DNA of 64,000 nucleotides from a virus: IMG/VR virus record IMGVR_UViG_3300046787_000352, positions 1 through 64,000 of that record. One strand, given 5' to 3'. Position 1 is the first letter of the stretch, and every line of letters begins with the position of its first letter. The position numbers and the translations under genes were made by a program. Below, piece by piece: positions 1 through 7,141 of this stretch. Below the pieces are notes generated by a model, which was not told the origin of the DNA, did not search any database, and saw only the letters and a program-made list of their open reading frames with translations.

Positions 1-723
1 CTTGACGCCAGACTTACTGGGGGCCTTGTTGGGCTTCTGGCCGGGCAGTGCATCGAACTTAGCCGCTGACGCTGCGTAGCTTGGACCAACAAGTTTCTCG
101 TTGATCTTGGCGGCGAGCACATCGAACTCGAATATGTCGCCCTCCACCACCATGCGCACGGGGCGCGGCGTGGGGTACTTGGGTTTGAAGTTCTTGGTGC
201 CGGGCACGCGCAGAACACGGGCGGCGTCAGCCGTCACGGTCATGTCGATCTTCAAGCCTTCCTGTTTGGCCAGACGCTTCAAGTTCTCAGCAACAGGTTT
301 CCAAGTGTCGATGTCGATGGTCTGGCTCAGCGGCCAGTAGATGTGCATACCACCACCAGAATTGATGATGTAAGGCTCACCCAGTGAGCCTAGCCCTGTG
401 TTCTCTAGGAAGTCGGCCAGCGCGTTGGCGCCTTCCTTCTTCGAGCCGTATGTCTTGGGGCCGTCTTCGGCACAGTCGATGTCCATGAACAAAGACTTGA
501 TGACGCGAGCGTTCGACGCCGTGCGGCTACCCGATACCTCGAAAGCAGACAGCGCATAGAACGCGTCGCTTTTCTCCTCTACGAAGCGTTCGGCCACGTC
601 GCTCAGCTCTTGGATGCTTTGGACGTAGACGTGCTCTTTTCTTTTTGTCGTGAATTCAGCCGCGCAGTAATACCCATTTTCAAGGGTCGGCAGAACCACC
701 GCTAGGAAGTCAAGCGGTTGCAT
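1..723 (-). CDS. Archaeo-eukaryotic primase, N-terminal part (runs off left edge)
   Basis: Leftward gene starting at an ATG (723) and open to base 1, giving 241 residues with no stop. The three primase (AEP/PrimPol) motifs are in order: metal-binding D81-x-D83 (MDIDC), the SxH-like motif in SGGGMHIYW (residues 122-130) and a third acidic motif at D160 followed by ARVLRVPGTKN. In phages such domains are usually fused to a C-terminal helicase, so the missing part may encode one. It would synthesise primers at the replication fork. It is the last gene of the left arm in this window. The fold assignment is firm; the helicase fusion is inferred. Confidence 0.85.
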   Translation of the reverse strand, partial: MQPLDFLAVVLPTLENGYYCAAEFTTKRKEHVYVQSIQELSDVAERFVEEKSDAFYALSAFEVSGSRTASNARVIKSLFMDIDCAEDGPKTYGSKKEGANALADFLENTGLGSLGEPYIINSGGGMHIYWPLSQTIDIDTWKPVAENLKRLAKQEGLKIDMTVTADAARVLRVPGTKNFKPKYPTPRPVRMVVEGDIFEFDVLAAKINEKLVGPSYAASAAKFDALPGQKPNKAPSKSGVK

Positions 724-735
724 AGTAACCCTCAG

Positions 736-1005
736 TTATTGGTTGGCAGCAGCTACACCAGCGGCGTAGCCTTTTTGGTAGCTCTCGTCTTCCATCTGGT
801 CTTCGGAAAACTCTACCCCAGCGGCATAACCGTCTTCGTAGCCGTTCTCGTACGCCTCGGTTTCCTCTGGCTCTTTGTCGAGCTGTTGCGCCAAGCGTTT
901 GCAAAGTTCTTCGACCCATTCTTTGGGAAGCATCTCGTTGCCCATCAGGTACACCTGACGCAGCACTTCTTCGTCGGTCAGGTGTTCAGGTCGAATTGTT
1001 TGCAT
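736..1005 (-). CDS. Small acidic hypothetical protein (89 aa)
   Basis: I chose the ATG at 1005 because GGAG lies just upstream; a longer frame exists but lacks such a site. The product is acidic and rich in Glu, with a duplicated short motif near the C-terminus (NGYEDGYAAGVEFSE and QKGYAAGVAAANQ). No family is recognised. It overlaps the upstream HTH gene by 28 nt and lies 12 nt before the primase start, so it is probably co-translated with both. Confidence 0.7.
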   Translation of the reverse strand: MQTIRPEHLTDEEVLRQVYLMGNEMLPKEWVEELCKRLAQQLDKEPEETEAYENGYEDGYAAGVEFSEDQMEDESYQKGYAAGVAAANQ

Positions 1006-1256
1006 ATTTTTCTCCGTGCTTCTGTTGATGAGCCGCATGCGCCCATGATCTTCAATAGGTTCTCCACCGCTGGGCGGTAGGCCACGAATACCTCGCCACC
1101 TGCGAACCAGTTGTAGGCGGTCTGACGCGATGCGCCAGTAGCCTGAGCAATCAGCGCCACAGGAATGTCGAAGTGCACAGCCCAGCGCCCGAGTTGGTTG
1201 CCCAACGTCTTCGGTGCTTTCTTGACCGTGTCTTTGATTTGTTGTGAGTAAGCCAT
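978..1256 (-). CDS. Small helix-turn-helix DNA-binding protein (92 aa)
   Basis: The central part (about residues 32-60) reads as a Cro/CI-like helix-turn-helix: IPVALIAQATGASRQTAYNW, then a wing/helix with AVENLLKIMGA. It is probably a transcriptional regulator acting on phage or host promoters. ATG at 1256. It comes after a GC-rich stem-loop (1263-1276) and its 3' end overlaps the next gene. HTH character is seen in the sequence; its target is unknown. Confidence 0.75.
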   Translation of the reverse strand: MAYSQQIKDTVKKAPKTLGNQLGRWAVHFDIPVALIAQATGASRQTAYNWFAGGEVFVAYRPAVENLLKIMGACGSSTEARRKICKQFDLNT

Positions 1257-1262
1257 GTTGAA

Positions 1263-1276
1263 GGGGCCGAAGCCCC
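1263..1276 (-). terminator. GGGGC-TTCG-GCCCC stem-loop between genes
   Basis: Perfect 5-bp GC stem closed by a TTCG tetraloop, between the 44-aa gene and the HTH gene. There is no T-run after it, so it is more likely an mRNA-stabilising or attenuating hairpin than a full intrinsic terminator. The same 14-mer occurs at 18374 and 35445. Confidence 0.5.
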
Positions 1277-1281
1277 TCTCC

Positions 1282-1416
1282 TTATTTAGTTGTCCTAGAA
1301 CGCACCCATTCGATGATGCGTCTCGCTTGCCATCCCACCCAGATGCCGATAATCAGCGCGAGCCCCATAGCAACGAGAACATCTCCACGTCCTGCGAAGA
1401 TACCCACGGCAGTCAT
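1282..1416 (-). CDS. 44-aa single-pass membrane protein
   Basis: Short gene whose ATG overlaps the stop of the lipoprotein gene (ATGA at 1416-1413), which indicates translational coupling. Residues about 13-28 form one hydrophobic segment (VLVAMGLALIIGIWVGW), followed by a basic C-terminus (RRIIEWVRSRTTK), consistent with a small inner-membrane protein with a cytoplasmic tail. Function unknown. Coupling to a lipoprotein suggests they act together at the envelope, for instance in spanin-like lysis or superinfection exclusion; that is speculation. Confidence 0.65.
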   Translation of the reverse strand: MTAVGIFAGRGDVLVAMGLALIIGIWVGWQARRIIEWVRSRTTK

Positions 1417-1916
1417 TTAGCGCCTACTGCCTTTGGCAATGGGAACGGCACTTCACGTGTGGAAGCGCACTGACCGTCTTGAGCCTTGGCTGGATGCTTA
1501 GACCAGTTGTCCGTTGGGTTCACCATCACACAACCTTGCGTCGAAGAAACCGTGCTGCACATGACAGTGGCTTTCTCGATTTGCAGGTTCTGGGTCTTGC
1601 CTTCGGCACGCTCAGAACGCATGAACACGACCTCAGCCCAACCATCGCCTTGAGGGCAAGTAGAGGAGTGAGTAGTGTCTGCCTTGGTGATTGTCTCCCA
1701 GCCTTGGATGCGTGGGTTCTGACGTTGGTATTCAGCGGCGGATGCGCCAGCGTTTGCACGACCCTGCGCACGTTGCTCCTCGACAGTCTGGAACGAGAAG
1801 GCCATGTCTTTGCTGACTTTGCCGCCCTCCTTCATTACTTGGTCAACGTTCTGTGGGCCGCATGCTGTGAGCAGCGCTGCTGCGATGATGGCGGTAGTGA
1901 TTACGATTTTTTTCAT
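1413..1916 (-). CDS. Putative phage-encoded lipoprotein (167 aa)
   Basis: Starts MKKIV, then a hydrophobic stretch and a lipobox ending LLTAC with the acceptor Cys at residue 19. This is a classic signal peptidase II signal, so the mature protein should be lipid-anchored in the envelope. Four further Cys residues (in STCPQ, VMCST, QGCVM, GQCAS) could form periplasmic disulfides. ATG at 1916 with AGGAGA upstream. The globular part is not recognised. Phage lipoproteins often act in superinfection exclusion or lysis; at 167 aa this is too long for an Rz1 spanin. It is coupled to the 44-aa membrane protein. Confidence 0.75.
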   Translation of the reverse strand: MKKIVITTAIIAAALLTACGPQNVDQVMKEGGKVSKDMAFSFQTVEEQRAQGRANAGASAAEYQRQNPRIQGWETITKADTTHSSTCPQGDGWAEVVFMRSERAEGKTQNLQIEKATVMCSTVSSTQGCVMVNPTDNWSKHPAKAQDGQCASTREVPFPLPKAVGAK

Positions 1917-1947
1917 TGCTTTCTCCTGTTGATTTAAAAATGGTTGA

Positions 1948-1993
1948 CCCCCTGCGAGGGTCTGTAGCTCCGGGTTAAGGGAAACGCAGGGGG
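1948..1993 (-). terminator. Long stem-loop, possible terminator after the ssDNA-binding gene
   Basis: Nine-base perfect inverted repeat (CCCCCTGCG / CGCAGGGGG) with a 28-nt loop. It lies between the stop of the ssDNA-binding gene and the lipoprotein start. About 7 nt downstream (leftward) is a short TTTTT run. It could act as a weak terminator or processing site. Confidence 0.45.
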
Positions 1994-2005
1994 CCTACAC
2001 TCTGC

Positions 2006-2977
2006 TTACTCGTCGTCCCAATCGGTCACGGCTGCGGCCAATGTGGACTTCTTGCTCGGAACAGCCGTTGGCTTGGCCTCTTCCTTGCGCACGACTGGCT
2101 CTTCGCCTTCGTCCTCCGCAGGGGCTGCGGCGGCTTTGGGCTTCTTAGCCTTCGGTGCTGGTGCTGGTGGCTCGTCGTCCTCAGCTTCTGGTGCTGGTGC
2201 CGCCTTGGCTGCTTTAGGAGGAGTGCCGCCCAATGGTGCTGGTGCAGCGGTTGCTGCGTTGTCCATCTTGGCCACGGTCATGGTGATCGCTTTGATGGCG
2301 TCGTCAGACTTGGCTTGCTTCTCAACTGACTCGTACTCGTCGTCGCTCAACCAGCGCATAGGCTTGAAGAACAACTTGGGGCTCTCAGACTTGGTGTCGA
2401 ACTTCATGCGAGTCACGACAGTCTCAGGGTTGATGGTCTGTGCGGCCAAGTAGCGTGCGTACTCTTGCAAGGGGCGATCGTCGCCGACTGCCTTGCCGAA
2501 GACAGATGTTGCTGGCAATGCCAACTGCAACACGTCGCCGTCCACGTCGTTGGCCAACACTACAGCAAGACGTTGCTGGTAGCGGCAAGCGCGGCTGTTA
2601 CCTTGGCCAGAACCAGCAATGTTCTTGGGGCACTCGGCACAGTTGGTGGCTTGCTTGTTCTCGGAGTCAGCGCTAGGCTTCTCACCATCGGGCGACCAGC
2701 AGTCAGGTGCGGCCACTGCGTTGGCGTCGTATGTCTTTGCGTAGAACACGCGGCTGACTTTAGGTGCTGCGTTCACGATCACCACGTCGAGGTAGCGTTC
2801 TTCGATTGCAGCAACTTCTTTGCCAGAGTCCACCAGACGGAACACGCCGCCTTTGATGGAGATACGCTTGCCACCACCAACGCCACCACCCGACAGGGCC
2901 TTAGCGATTGCGGACAGTTCTGCCTTCTTGGCAAATGCGGGGACGGCTGCGCCGTTGAATAAAGCTACGTTGCTCAT
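2006..2977 (-). CDS. Putative single-stranded DNA-binding protein with zinc site
   Basis: 323 aa. The N-terminal two thirds (about 1-230) look like a phage ssDNA-binding (OB-fold type) protein with a four-cysteine cluster (C93, C113, C116, C131) likely to bind zinc. Residues about 245-320 are Ala/Pro/Lys/Glu-rich low complexity. The protein ends in the acidic tail DWDDE, the kind that recruits replication partners in SSB proteins. Location among primase, helicase and polymerase genes supports a replication role. ATG at 2977 overlaps the upstream stop (ATGA). Assignment is from architecture and context; no classical SSB motif is decisive. Confidence 0.6.
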   Translation of the reverse strand: MSNVALFNGAAVPAFAKKAELSAIAKALSGGGVGGGKRISIKGGVFRLVDSGKEVAAIEERYLDVVIVNAAPKVSRVFYAKTYDANAVAAPDCWSPDGEKPSADSENKQATNCAECPKNIAGSGQGNSRACRYQQRLAVVLANDVDGDVLQLALPATSVFGKAVGDDRPLQEYARYLAAQTINPETVVTRMKFDTKSESPKLFFKPMRWLSDDEYESVEKQAKSDDAIKAITMTVAKMDNAATAAPAPLGGTPPKAAKAAPAPEAEDDEPPAPAPKAKKPKAAAAPAEDEGEEPVVRKEEAKPTAVPSKKSTLAAAVTDWDDE

Positions 2978-3210
2978 TTGGTTTCTCCTTTGATGAAATC
3001 TAAAAATGCCTGCGCTGTGGTGGTGATGTGGTTGGCTTGATACATGCCGCCGTTGTTTTTATGGAACGTGATGGCTTGCTCAAGTGCGTTTGAACGAACC
3101 CAACTGTCGTTCGCTTGGTTCGCGACTTCAAGTCCAGCGCTGGTTTGTGTCTCCACAGGCAGTTGCGTGAGCGCTTCGTTAAGCTGCACGTCTTCTTTTT
3201 TCTTCGTCAT
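2974..3210 (-). CDS. Hypothetical protein (78 aa)
   Basis: Overlaps both neighbours by 4 nt (ATGA), so it is translated with the ssDNA-binding gene and the coiled-coil gene. It starts basic (MTKKKED) and is otherwise polar with no recognised motif. It may assist replication or recombination given its position; this is context only. Confidence 0.7.
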   Translation of the reverse strand: MTKKKEDVQLNEALTQLPVETQTSAGLEVANQANDSWVRSNALEQAITFHKNNGGMYQANHITTTAQAFLDFIKGETK

Positions 3211-3665
3211 TTGGTTGGTTTCCTTACTGAGATTGCGTACTCTGTCATCGAGTTAAGTCCGGGCGGTACGACACCTGGATGCTCGTCAAGGAACTGCTTC
3301 ATGTTGGTCTGCGCGATACGCTTCTCAAACAAGTCAAGAGCATCGTTCTCCATCACGAACGACTTGAACGAATCCCAGTCAGTTGTGTTGTAACGAGTCT
3401 TGGTGCTGAGCACCACAGTTCCTTTGTCTGTGCGGACGGAAGACACGCCTAGCACTAGCATCTGGTCTTTGAGAGCGTTCTTCACAGCCTCTTGCTGTGC
3501 CTTGATGTTCTCGACCTGAGTTTCGTACTCGGTGGTCAACTGCTGAATCTTCGCTTGCATCTTGCGATACACGTTAGCCAGCTTGTCCATGGGGATTACC
3601 GACATGTCGTCGTCGTCGGCAGTTTCTTGTTGAGGCGCTACGTCCTCGTCATCTAGAGCGGTCAT
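3207..3665 (-). CDS. Coiled-coil protein, possibly Gam/nuclease-inhibitor-like
   Basis: 152 aa. An acidic start, then a predicted coiled coil at about residues 30-70 (KLANVYRKMQAKIQQLTTEY onward), then a small C-terminal domain with a lysine-rich hairpin and a W-D-S-F stretch. The general layout (helix plus small domain, beside an ssDNA-binding gene) resembles Gam-like proteins that protect DNA ends from host nucleases. The similarity is structural impression only. It is the first gene after the 3666-3734 regulatory gap and so probably starts a transcript with the ssDNA-binding gene. Confidence 0.6.
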   Translation of the reverse strand: MTALDDEDVAPQQETADDDDMSVIPMDKLANVYRKMQAKIQQLTTEYETQVENIKAQQEAVKNALKDQMLVLGVSSVRTDKGTVVLSTKTRYNTTDWDSFKSFVMENDALDLFEKRIAQTNMKQFLDEHPGVVPPGLNSMTEYAISVRKPTK

Positions 3666-3690
3666 TTGCTTCTCCTGTTATGTGTCTAGT

Positions 3691-3725
3691 GTTTGACAAT
3701 GGTACACGAATTTTTCGTTTGACAA
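3691..3725 (-). promoter_or_regulatory. Tandem TTGTCAAAC boxes upstream of the ssDNA-binding operon
   Basis: The only sizeable gap near here (3666-3734) carries two direct copies of TTGTCAAAC on the minus strand (3717-3725 and 3691-3699), 26 bp apart, with a small inverted repeat (ACGAA-N3-TTCGT) between. The upstream copy could serve as a -35 box; no good -10 is seen. The same core occurs in the leaders at 19589-19606 and 26284-26496, so this may be a phage-specific operator or activator site. Confidence 0.45.
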
Positions 3726-3734
3726 CTACCTCCT

Positions 3735-5297
3735 TTAAATATTTTTTACTTCGCTATCGAATAAGCCTACAAGCAATCCGTTGTCGTTCACTTTGGTACT
3801 CATAGCTTTGAACAACTTCTTTTCGATAGGGCTTGACTCGATGTGGTGCACAGTTACTTTGTCTGAGTCTTGACCTTTACGGTCGGCTCGTGCTATGCAC
3901 TGGATGTACTGCTCGACGCTCATGAGTGGGCCAAAGAACACAACTGTGTCTGCTGCTGTCAGCGTGATGCCGTGCGCAGTAGCTTGTGGCTGCATGACCA
4001 ATACACGAATGGTTGGCGTTGTTTGGAAGTCATTGATGATGCGCCCACGCTTGCTGGCGCTCACGTCACCGTGAATCTGATCTACGCCGTAGCCCTTCTT
4101 CGTCAGGTAGTTCACGATGGTGTCGATACTGCTGCGGAACATAGCGAAGATGATGACCTTGCGGCTCGTCTCCTCCAAGATTTCCTCAAGCACAGCCAGT
4201 CGTGGGCCAGCGTCGAACTCAACAACTTCTTTGTCATCTGTGTACGCAGCGCCACAAGAGATTTGTAGCAACTTGTTTACAGCAACACCAGCGTTCACCG
4301 CTGTGATCGTCTCGCCTGCGGCAGACACCAGCAACTGTTCTTTCAACAGCTTGTAGTATTTGTTCTGCTGCGGTGTCATAGGCACCTCACGCGTCACGGT
4401 GATGACGGGCGGCAAGTCCAAGCACTGCGACTTAGAAAACCTAATAGCGGGTTGTAGCGCGGCGAAGACAGTCGTCGTAGCGTCGGGCTTCGCTGCCCAC
4501 TTGAACATCGTGATCTTGTTCATCACCTTGTCGCGCCACGCAGTAAAGAACTTGGGCACGCCTGTTGGGTTCACCAACTTGGCCAAGCCGTACGCATCCA
4601 CTGGAGACTGCGATGCAGGTGTACCCGTCATCATCCACAAGTACGTCTCAGGCGTCAGAATTGAATTGAGCGCCTTCCAACGATTTGTTGATGGGTTCTT
4701 GTATGCGTTCGCTTCGTCCACGATGACCAGATCAAAACGGCCATCACGAATGATCTCGCTGGCAATCAAGTTCAAGCCGTCGTAGTTGGTGATGACCAAC
4801 TCGTAGTCCTGCTGAATCATCTCGATGCGCCGCGCAGCTTGCGTATGGTGGGCCACGATCGCACTGCGATGAATCACGCTTGAGTTGATGTCGCCCATCC
4901 ACGCGCTGTGCATGATTGACAGCGGACACAAGATCAAGACACGGCGAACTTCACCACGCTTCATCAAGTAGTCCGCTGCCCACAATGCGCTGAGCGTCTT
5001 GCCCGTGCCGGGGTCATTGAACACGAACGCACGACGATACATCGTGAGGAACGATGCTGTCTCTACTTGGTGGCCCATGGGCTTGTAACGGCCCGGCCAG
5101 TCGTAGCGTCTCGTGATTGGCGAGGGGACATTCTTGACCCCAAGGTTGCGAAGCACACGTGCTTCATCTAGGCCCCAGAACACGGCGACTTCGTACGCTC
5201 CATCGTTGAAGCCGAGCACCTTGCTCTTGGGGATGACGCTGTACTTGTCAGGGTTTCTTGTGCGCAGTACAAGCGCTTTGTCGTCAACTATTTGCAT
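3735..5297 (-). CDS. SF2 (SNF2-like) DNA helicase/ATPase
   Basis: 520 aa from the ATG at 5297; an upstream TTG extension to 5384 has no obvious advantage. Walker A is DPGTGKT (about residues 95-101), motif II is VDEANAYKN (about 193-201), motif III MTGTPAS, and motif VI is in QCIARADRKGQ near the C-terminus. This is the SNF2/DEAD-like helicase core without a long extra domain. It likely translocates on dsDNA to remodel forks or aid recombination. It overlaps the upstream gene by 14 nt and is followed by the 3666-3734 regulatory gap. Confidence 0.9.
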   Translation of the reverse strand: MQIVDDKALVLRTRNPDKYSVIPKSKVLGFNDGAYEVAVFWGLDEARVLRNLGVKNVPSPITRRYDWPGRYKPMGHQVETASFLTMYRRAFVFNDPGTGKTLSALWAADYLMKRGEVRRVLILCPLSIMHSAWMGDINSSVIHRSAIVAHHTQAARRIEMIQQDYELVITNYDGLNLIASEIIRDGRFDLVIVDEANAYKNPSTNRWKALNSILTPETYLWMMTGTPASQSPVDAYGLAKLVNPTGVPKFFTAWRDKVMNKITMFKWAAKPDATTTVFAALQPAIRFSKSQCLDLPPVITVTREVPMTPQQNKYYKLLKEQLLVSAAGETITAVNAGVAVNKLLQISCGAAYTDDKEVVEFDAGPRLAVLEEILEETSRKVIIFAMFRSSIDTIVNYLTKKGYGVDQIHGDVSASKRGRIINDFQTTPTIRVLVMQPQATAHGITLTAADTVVFFGPLMSVEQYIQCIARADRKGQDSDKVTVHHIESSPIEKKLFKAMSTKVNDNGLLVGLFDSEVKNI

Positions 5298-5640
5298 GGG
5301 GTGCCAGTATGTAAACTTCTTCGGAGAACTCTTGGTGGTTGCCTTCGCGCAGCTCTTTACGTTCAAACAATTCGGAGCCAACAAACCACAGGTCTGAGCC
5401 GCTTATGTTTGCGACTTCTTCCATGGTTGCAACACTGCCGTTGAATGCTGCTGTCCAGATGTCGCGTAACACCTGTGTGCTTGAGCTTCGTATTTGTTTG
5501 GCTTGCTCTGATTCTGTTGCACGTACATCTTTGTTTTTTGACATTTCCTGAAACCTATATTTGTTGTACTCCGCAGCAAACAGTTGGTTGAGTTGCGGCA
5601 TCATTTGTTTGCGCATGGCGCTCATGGTGAGCGGCGGCAT
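5284..5640 (-). CDS. Hypothetical protein, member of tandem DLW paralogue family (118 aa)
   Basis: The most diverged of four adjacent genes sharing a module: here LRDIWTAAFNGS, then SDLWFVGSELFERKELRE. The pattern is L-x-D-(L/I)-W, about 12 residues, then (L/W)W and a helix ending near L/M-E. The other members are at 5640, 6158 and 6513. Starts at ATG 5640, which overlaps the stop of its neighbour by one base. Function unknown. Confidence 0.7.
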   Translation of the reverse strand: MPPLTMSAMRKQMMPQLNQLFAAEYNKYRFQEMSKNKDVRATESEQAKQIRSSSTQVLRDIWTAAFNGSVATMEEVANISGSDLWFVGSELFERKELREGNHQEFSEEVYILAPHANS

Positions 5641-6161
5641 TACACGTTCTCCTTCAAACGCAACCAGATGCGGCTGTGCTTTTCCATTTGCTCAAAGCAT
5701 TTGTTGTTGGTGAGACGCACTTGAATCTCGCCGTAGATGTCGTCCTCTGCGTAAGTTTGATGCGCTCGAACCCACGCATCGCCGTGCTTGGCCCTCCACA
5801 GATCAACGGCTGTTGATAGTGAAACAGAATAAGCGTTGTCGTTGTTGGGGTCGTACGCGTCAGCGATGGCCTGCATACGTGCCTCCTCCTGTTGCTTCTG
5901 GTAGCGCTCGATCATGCGCCACTGCGAGTCCGCATCCATCTCCTCCCAAACACGTTGTGCGTTGGGGTCTTGCGCTATCTCGTCATACAACGGTACAGGT
6001 ATGTCGCTCCCCCGTGGCGCTGGTCGAGACATCGGCCGCAGACCCTGCGGCGCTTGTTGGTATCCGTTGCCATACATACCCCGTGGGTCGTTCCACCCAT
6101 GTGATGCGTGCTGCGCTGCTTGTTGCGCGGCGTTGTTCCATGCGTTGTTAAGTGCGCTCAT
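5640..6161 (-). CDS. Hypothetical protein with DLW module (173 aa)
   Basis: I chose ATG 6161 because GGAGGAAGT lies directly before it; an upstream in-frame ATG (6185) is less well placed. The N-terminal 70 residues are Gln/Ala/Pro/Gly-rich and probably disordered. The C-terminal module reads TAVDLWRAKHGDAWVRAH, then AEDDIYGEIQVRL, matching its neighbours (DLW-x-x-K-x-G-x-x-WV). Function unknown. The 4-nt overlap with the next gene suggests coupling. Confidence 0.75.
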   Translation of the reverse strand: MSALNNAWNNAAQQAAQHASHGWNDPRGMYGNGYQQAPQGLRPMSRPAPRGSDIPVPLYDEIAQDPNAQRVWEEMDADSQWRMIERYQKQQEEARMQAIADAYDPNNDNAYSVSLSTAVDLWRAKHGDAWVRAHQTYAEDDIYGEIQVRLTNNKCFEQMEKHSRIWLRLKENV

Positions 6162-6493
6162 ACTTCCTCCCGCAACTTGCGCCATTCGCAGGTCATGTCG
6201 TCTTCGAGCATGTGATACTCACGCAGTCGGTACTGAATTAATTCCCACGTCTCACCATCATCTAGGATGGTTTCATGCACCCACTGCCTGCCAAACTTTG
6301 ATAGCCACAAGTCGCGCAGTGTTTCGATCGGTGTGTTGTATAGCTCTACGTTGTTCGGGTTACTTCCGTCCACCTCTGGCGGTTCTTCCTCATAGACGAT
6401 TGCCATGGACTTGGCGTACACCTCGGGGCTAATACCGAGCCGCTGAGCGACAGCTATCTGCGCTGAGTTAAGTATGATTTTTTTGGTAGTCAT
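6158..6493 (-). CDS. Hypothetical protein with DLW module (111 aa)
   Basis: Clear family member: LRDLWLSKFGRQWVHETILD, then DGETWELIQYRLREYHMLED. The N-terminal about 25 residues (ILNSAQIAVAQRLGISPEVY) look like the start of a small helical, perhaps DNA- or virion-associated domain. ATG 6493 with AGGAGAAG upstream. It overlaps the next gene by 4 nt. Function unknown; it may bind a common partner with its paralogues. Confidence 0.8.
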   Translation of the reverse strand: MTTKKIILNSAQIAVAQRLGISPEVYAKSMAIVYEEEPPEVDGSNPNNVELYNTPIETLRDLWLSKFGRQWVHETILDDGETWELIQYRLREYHMLEDDMTCEWRKLREEV

Positions 6494-6512
6494 TTGCTTC
6501 TCCTGTTGAAAT

Positions 6513-6902
6513 TTATGCTGGCTTGCGACACACGTACGTTGCGCGGTCTGTCAAGTAATGCTGCTCTACATGGCCTAGCTGTTTAAGTCGCTCACATGCG
6601 ACTTGCCAGAACCTATCGTCATGAATGGCTGTTAAGTCCACCCACTCGTTACCCCACTTCGCTAACCACAAGTCACACAGCGTTTGAGGTGAGGTGTTGT
6701 ACGCCTCGTTCTCTTTCAGCTCGATGCTGTTGGTGTGGTTGCGGATTGCGGCTGTTGAAGCCCCGAAGGGGCCACCTTGATGCGATGCTGTGTTGTTGAT
6801 ACTGAGCGGTGTGATTGTGCTGGGTGAAGTTGTCATCACCCACGAGCCAGCAGGCATAGCAGTACCGATCTCCTGCGCCGTAACGCCTATATGCGTGCTC
6901 AC
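6513..6902 (-). CDS. Hypothetical protein with DLW module (129 aa)
   Basis: GTG start at 6902 within GTGA, overlapping the stop of the HNH gene. The first 60 residues are Thr/Ser/Gly-rich. The module is LCDLWLAKWGNEWVDLTAIH, then DDRFWQVACERLKQLGHVEQ, the best match to the 6158 gene. Function unknown. Confidence 0.75.
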   Translation of the reverse strand: MSTHIGVTAQEIGTAMPAGSWVMTTSPSTITPLSINNTASHQGGPFGASTAAIRNHTNSIELKENEAYNTSPQTLCDLWLAKWGNEWVDLTAIHDDRFWQVACERLKQLGHVEQHYLTDRATYVCRKPA

Positions 6903-7132
6903 TTCTTGTCTCCGCGATTGGCCTTCACGCTACGCACACGCAGGTTCGACTTCGCTGACGTGCCGCCGCTCTTGAGTGGTTTGATGTGGTCAACATCTTT
7001 ACCATCGCCTTTGTGCACGGCACCGCTTTTCTCCATGATGCGTCGTGCCTTGACGCGCTCAGCGCGTTTGGCGATCTGCTCTGGCTTGCCGTGAAAGTCT
7101 TTGTATTCCTGTTTGTAGTCGCGTGTTGCCAT
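6899..7132 (-). CDS. Small HNH-family endonuclease-like protein (77 aa)
   Basis: Highly basic, with D48-H49 in VDHIKPLKSGGTSAKSNL, then N63 and N72: the DH...N...N pattern of an HNH nuclease fold. At 77 aa it is a stand-alone minimal HNH domain without the usual zinc CxxC pairs. It may cut or nick DNA in packaging, recombination or host DNA breakdown. ATG 7132 with GGAG just upstream, 9 nt after the exonuclease stop. Confidence 0.75.
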   Translation of the reverse strand: MATRDYKQEYKDFHGKPEQIAKRAERVKARRIMEKSGAVHKGDGKDVDHIKPLKSGGTSAKSNLRVRSVKANRGDKK

Positions 7133-7141
7133 GATGGCTCC

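Noticed and set aside
5284-5640. Similarity of MPQLNQLFAAEYNKY to the capsid N-arm (LLPGLNALFGMEYARY)
   Set aside because: Short match only; the rest of the protein fits the DLW family and not a capsid fold.
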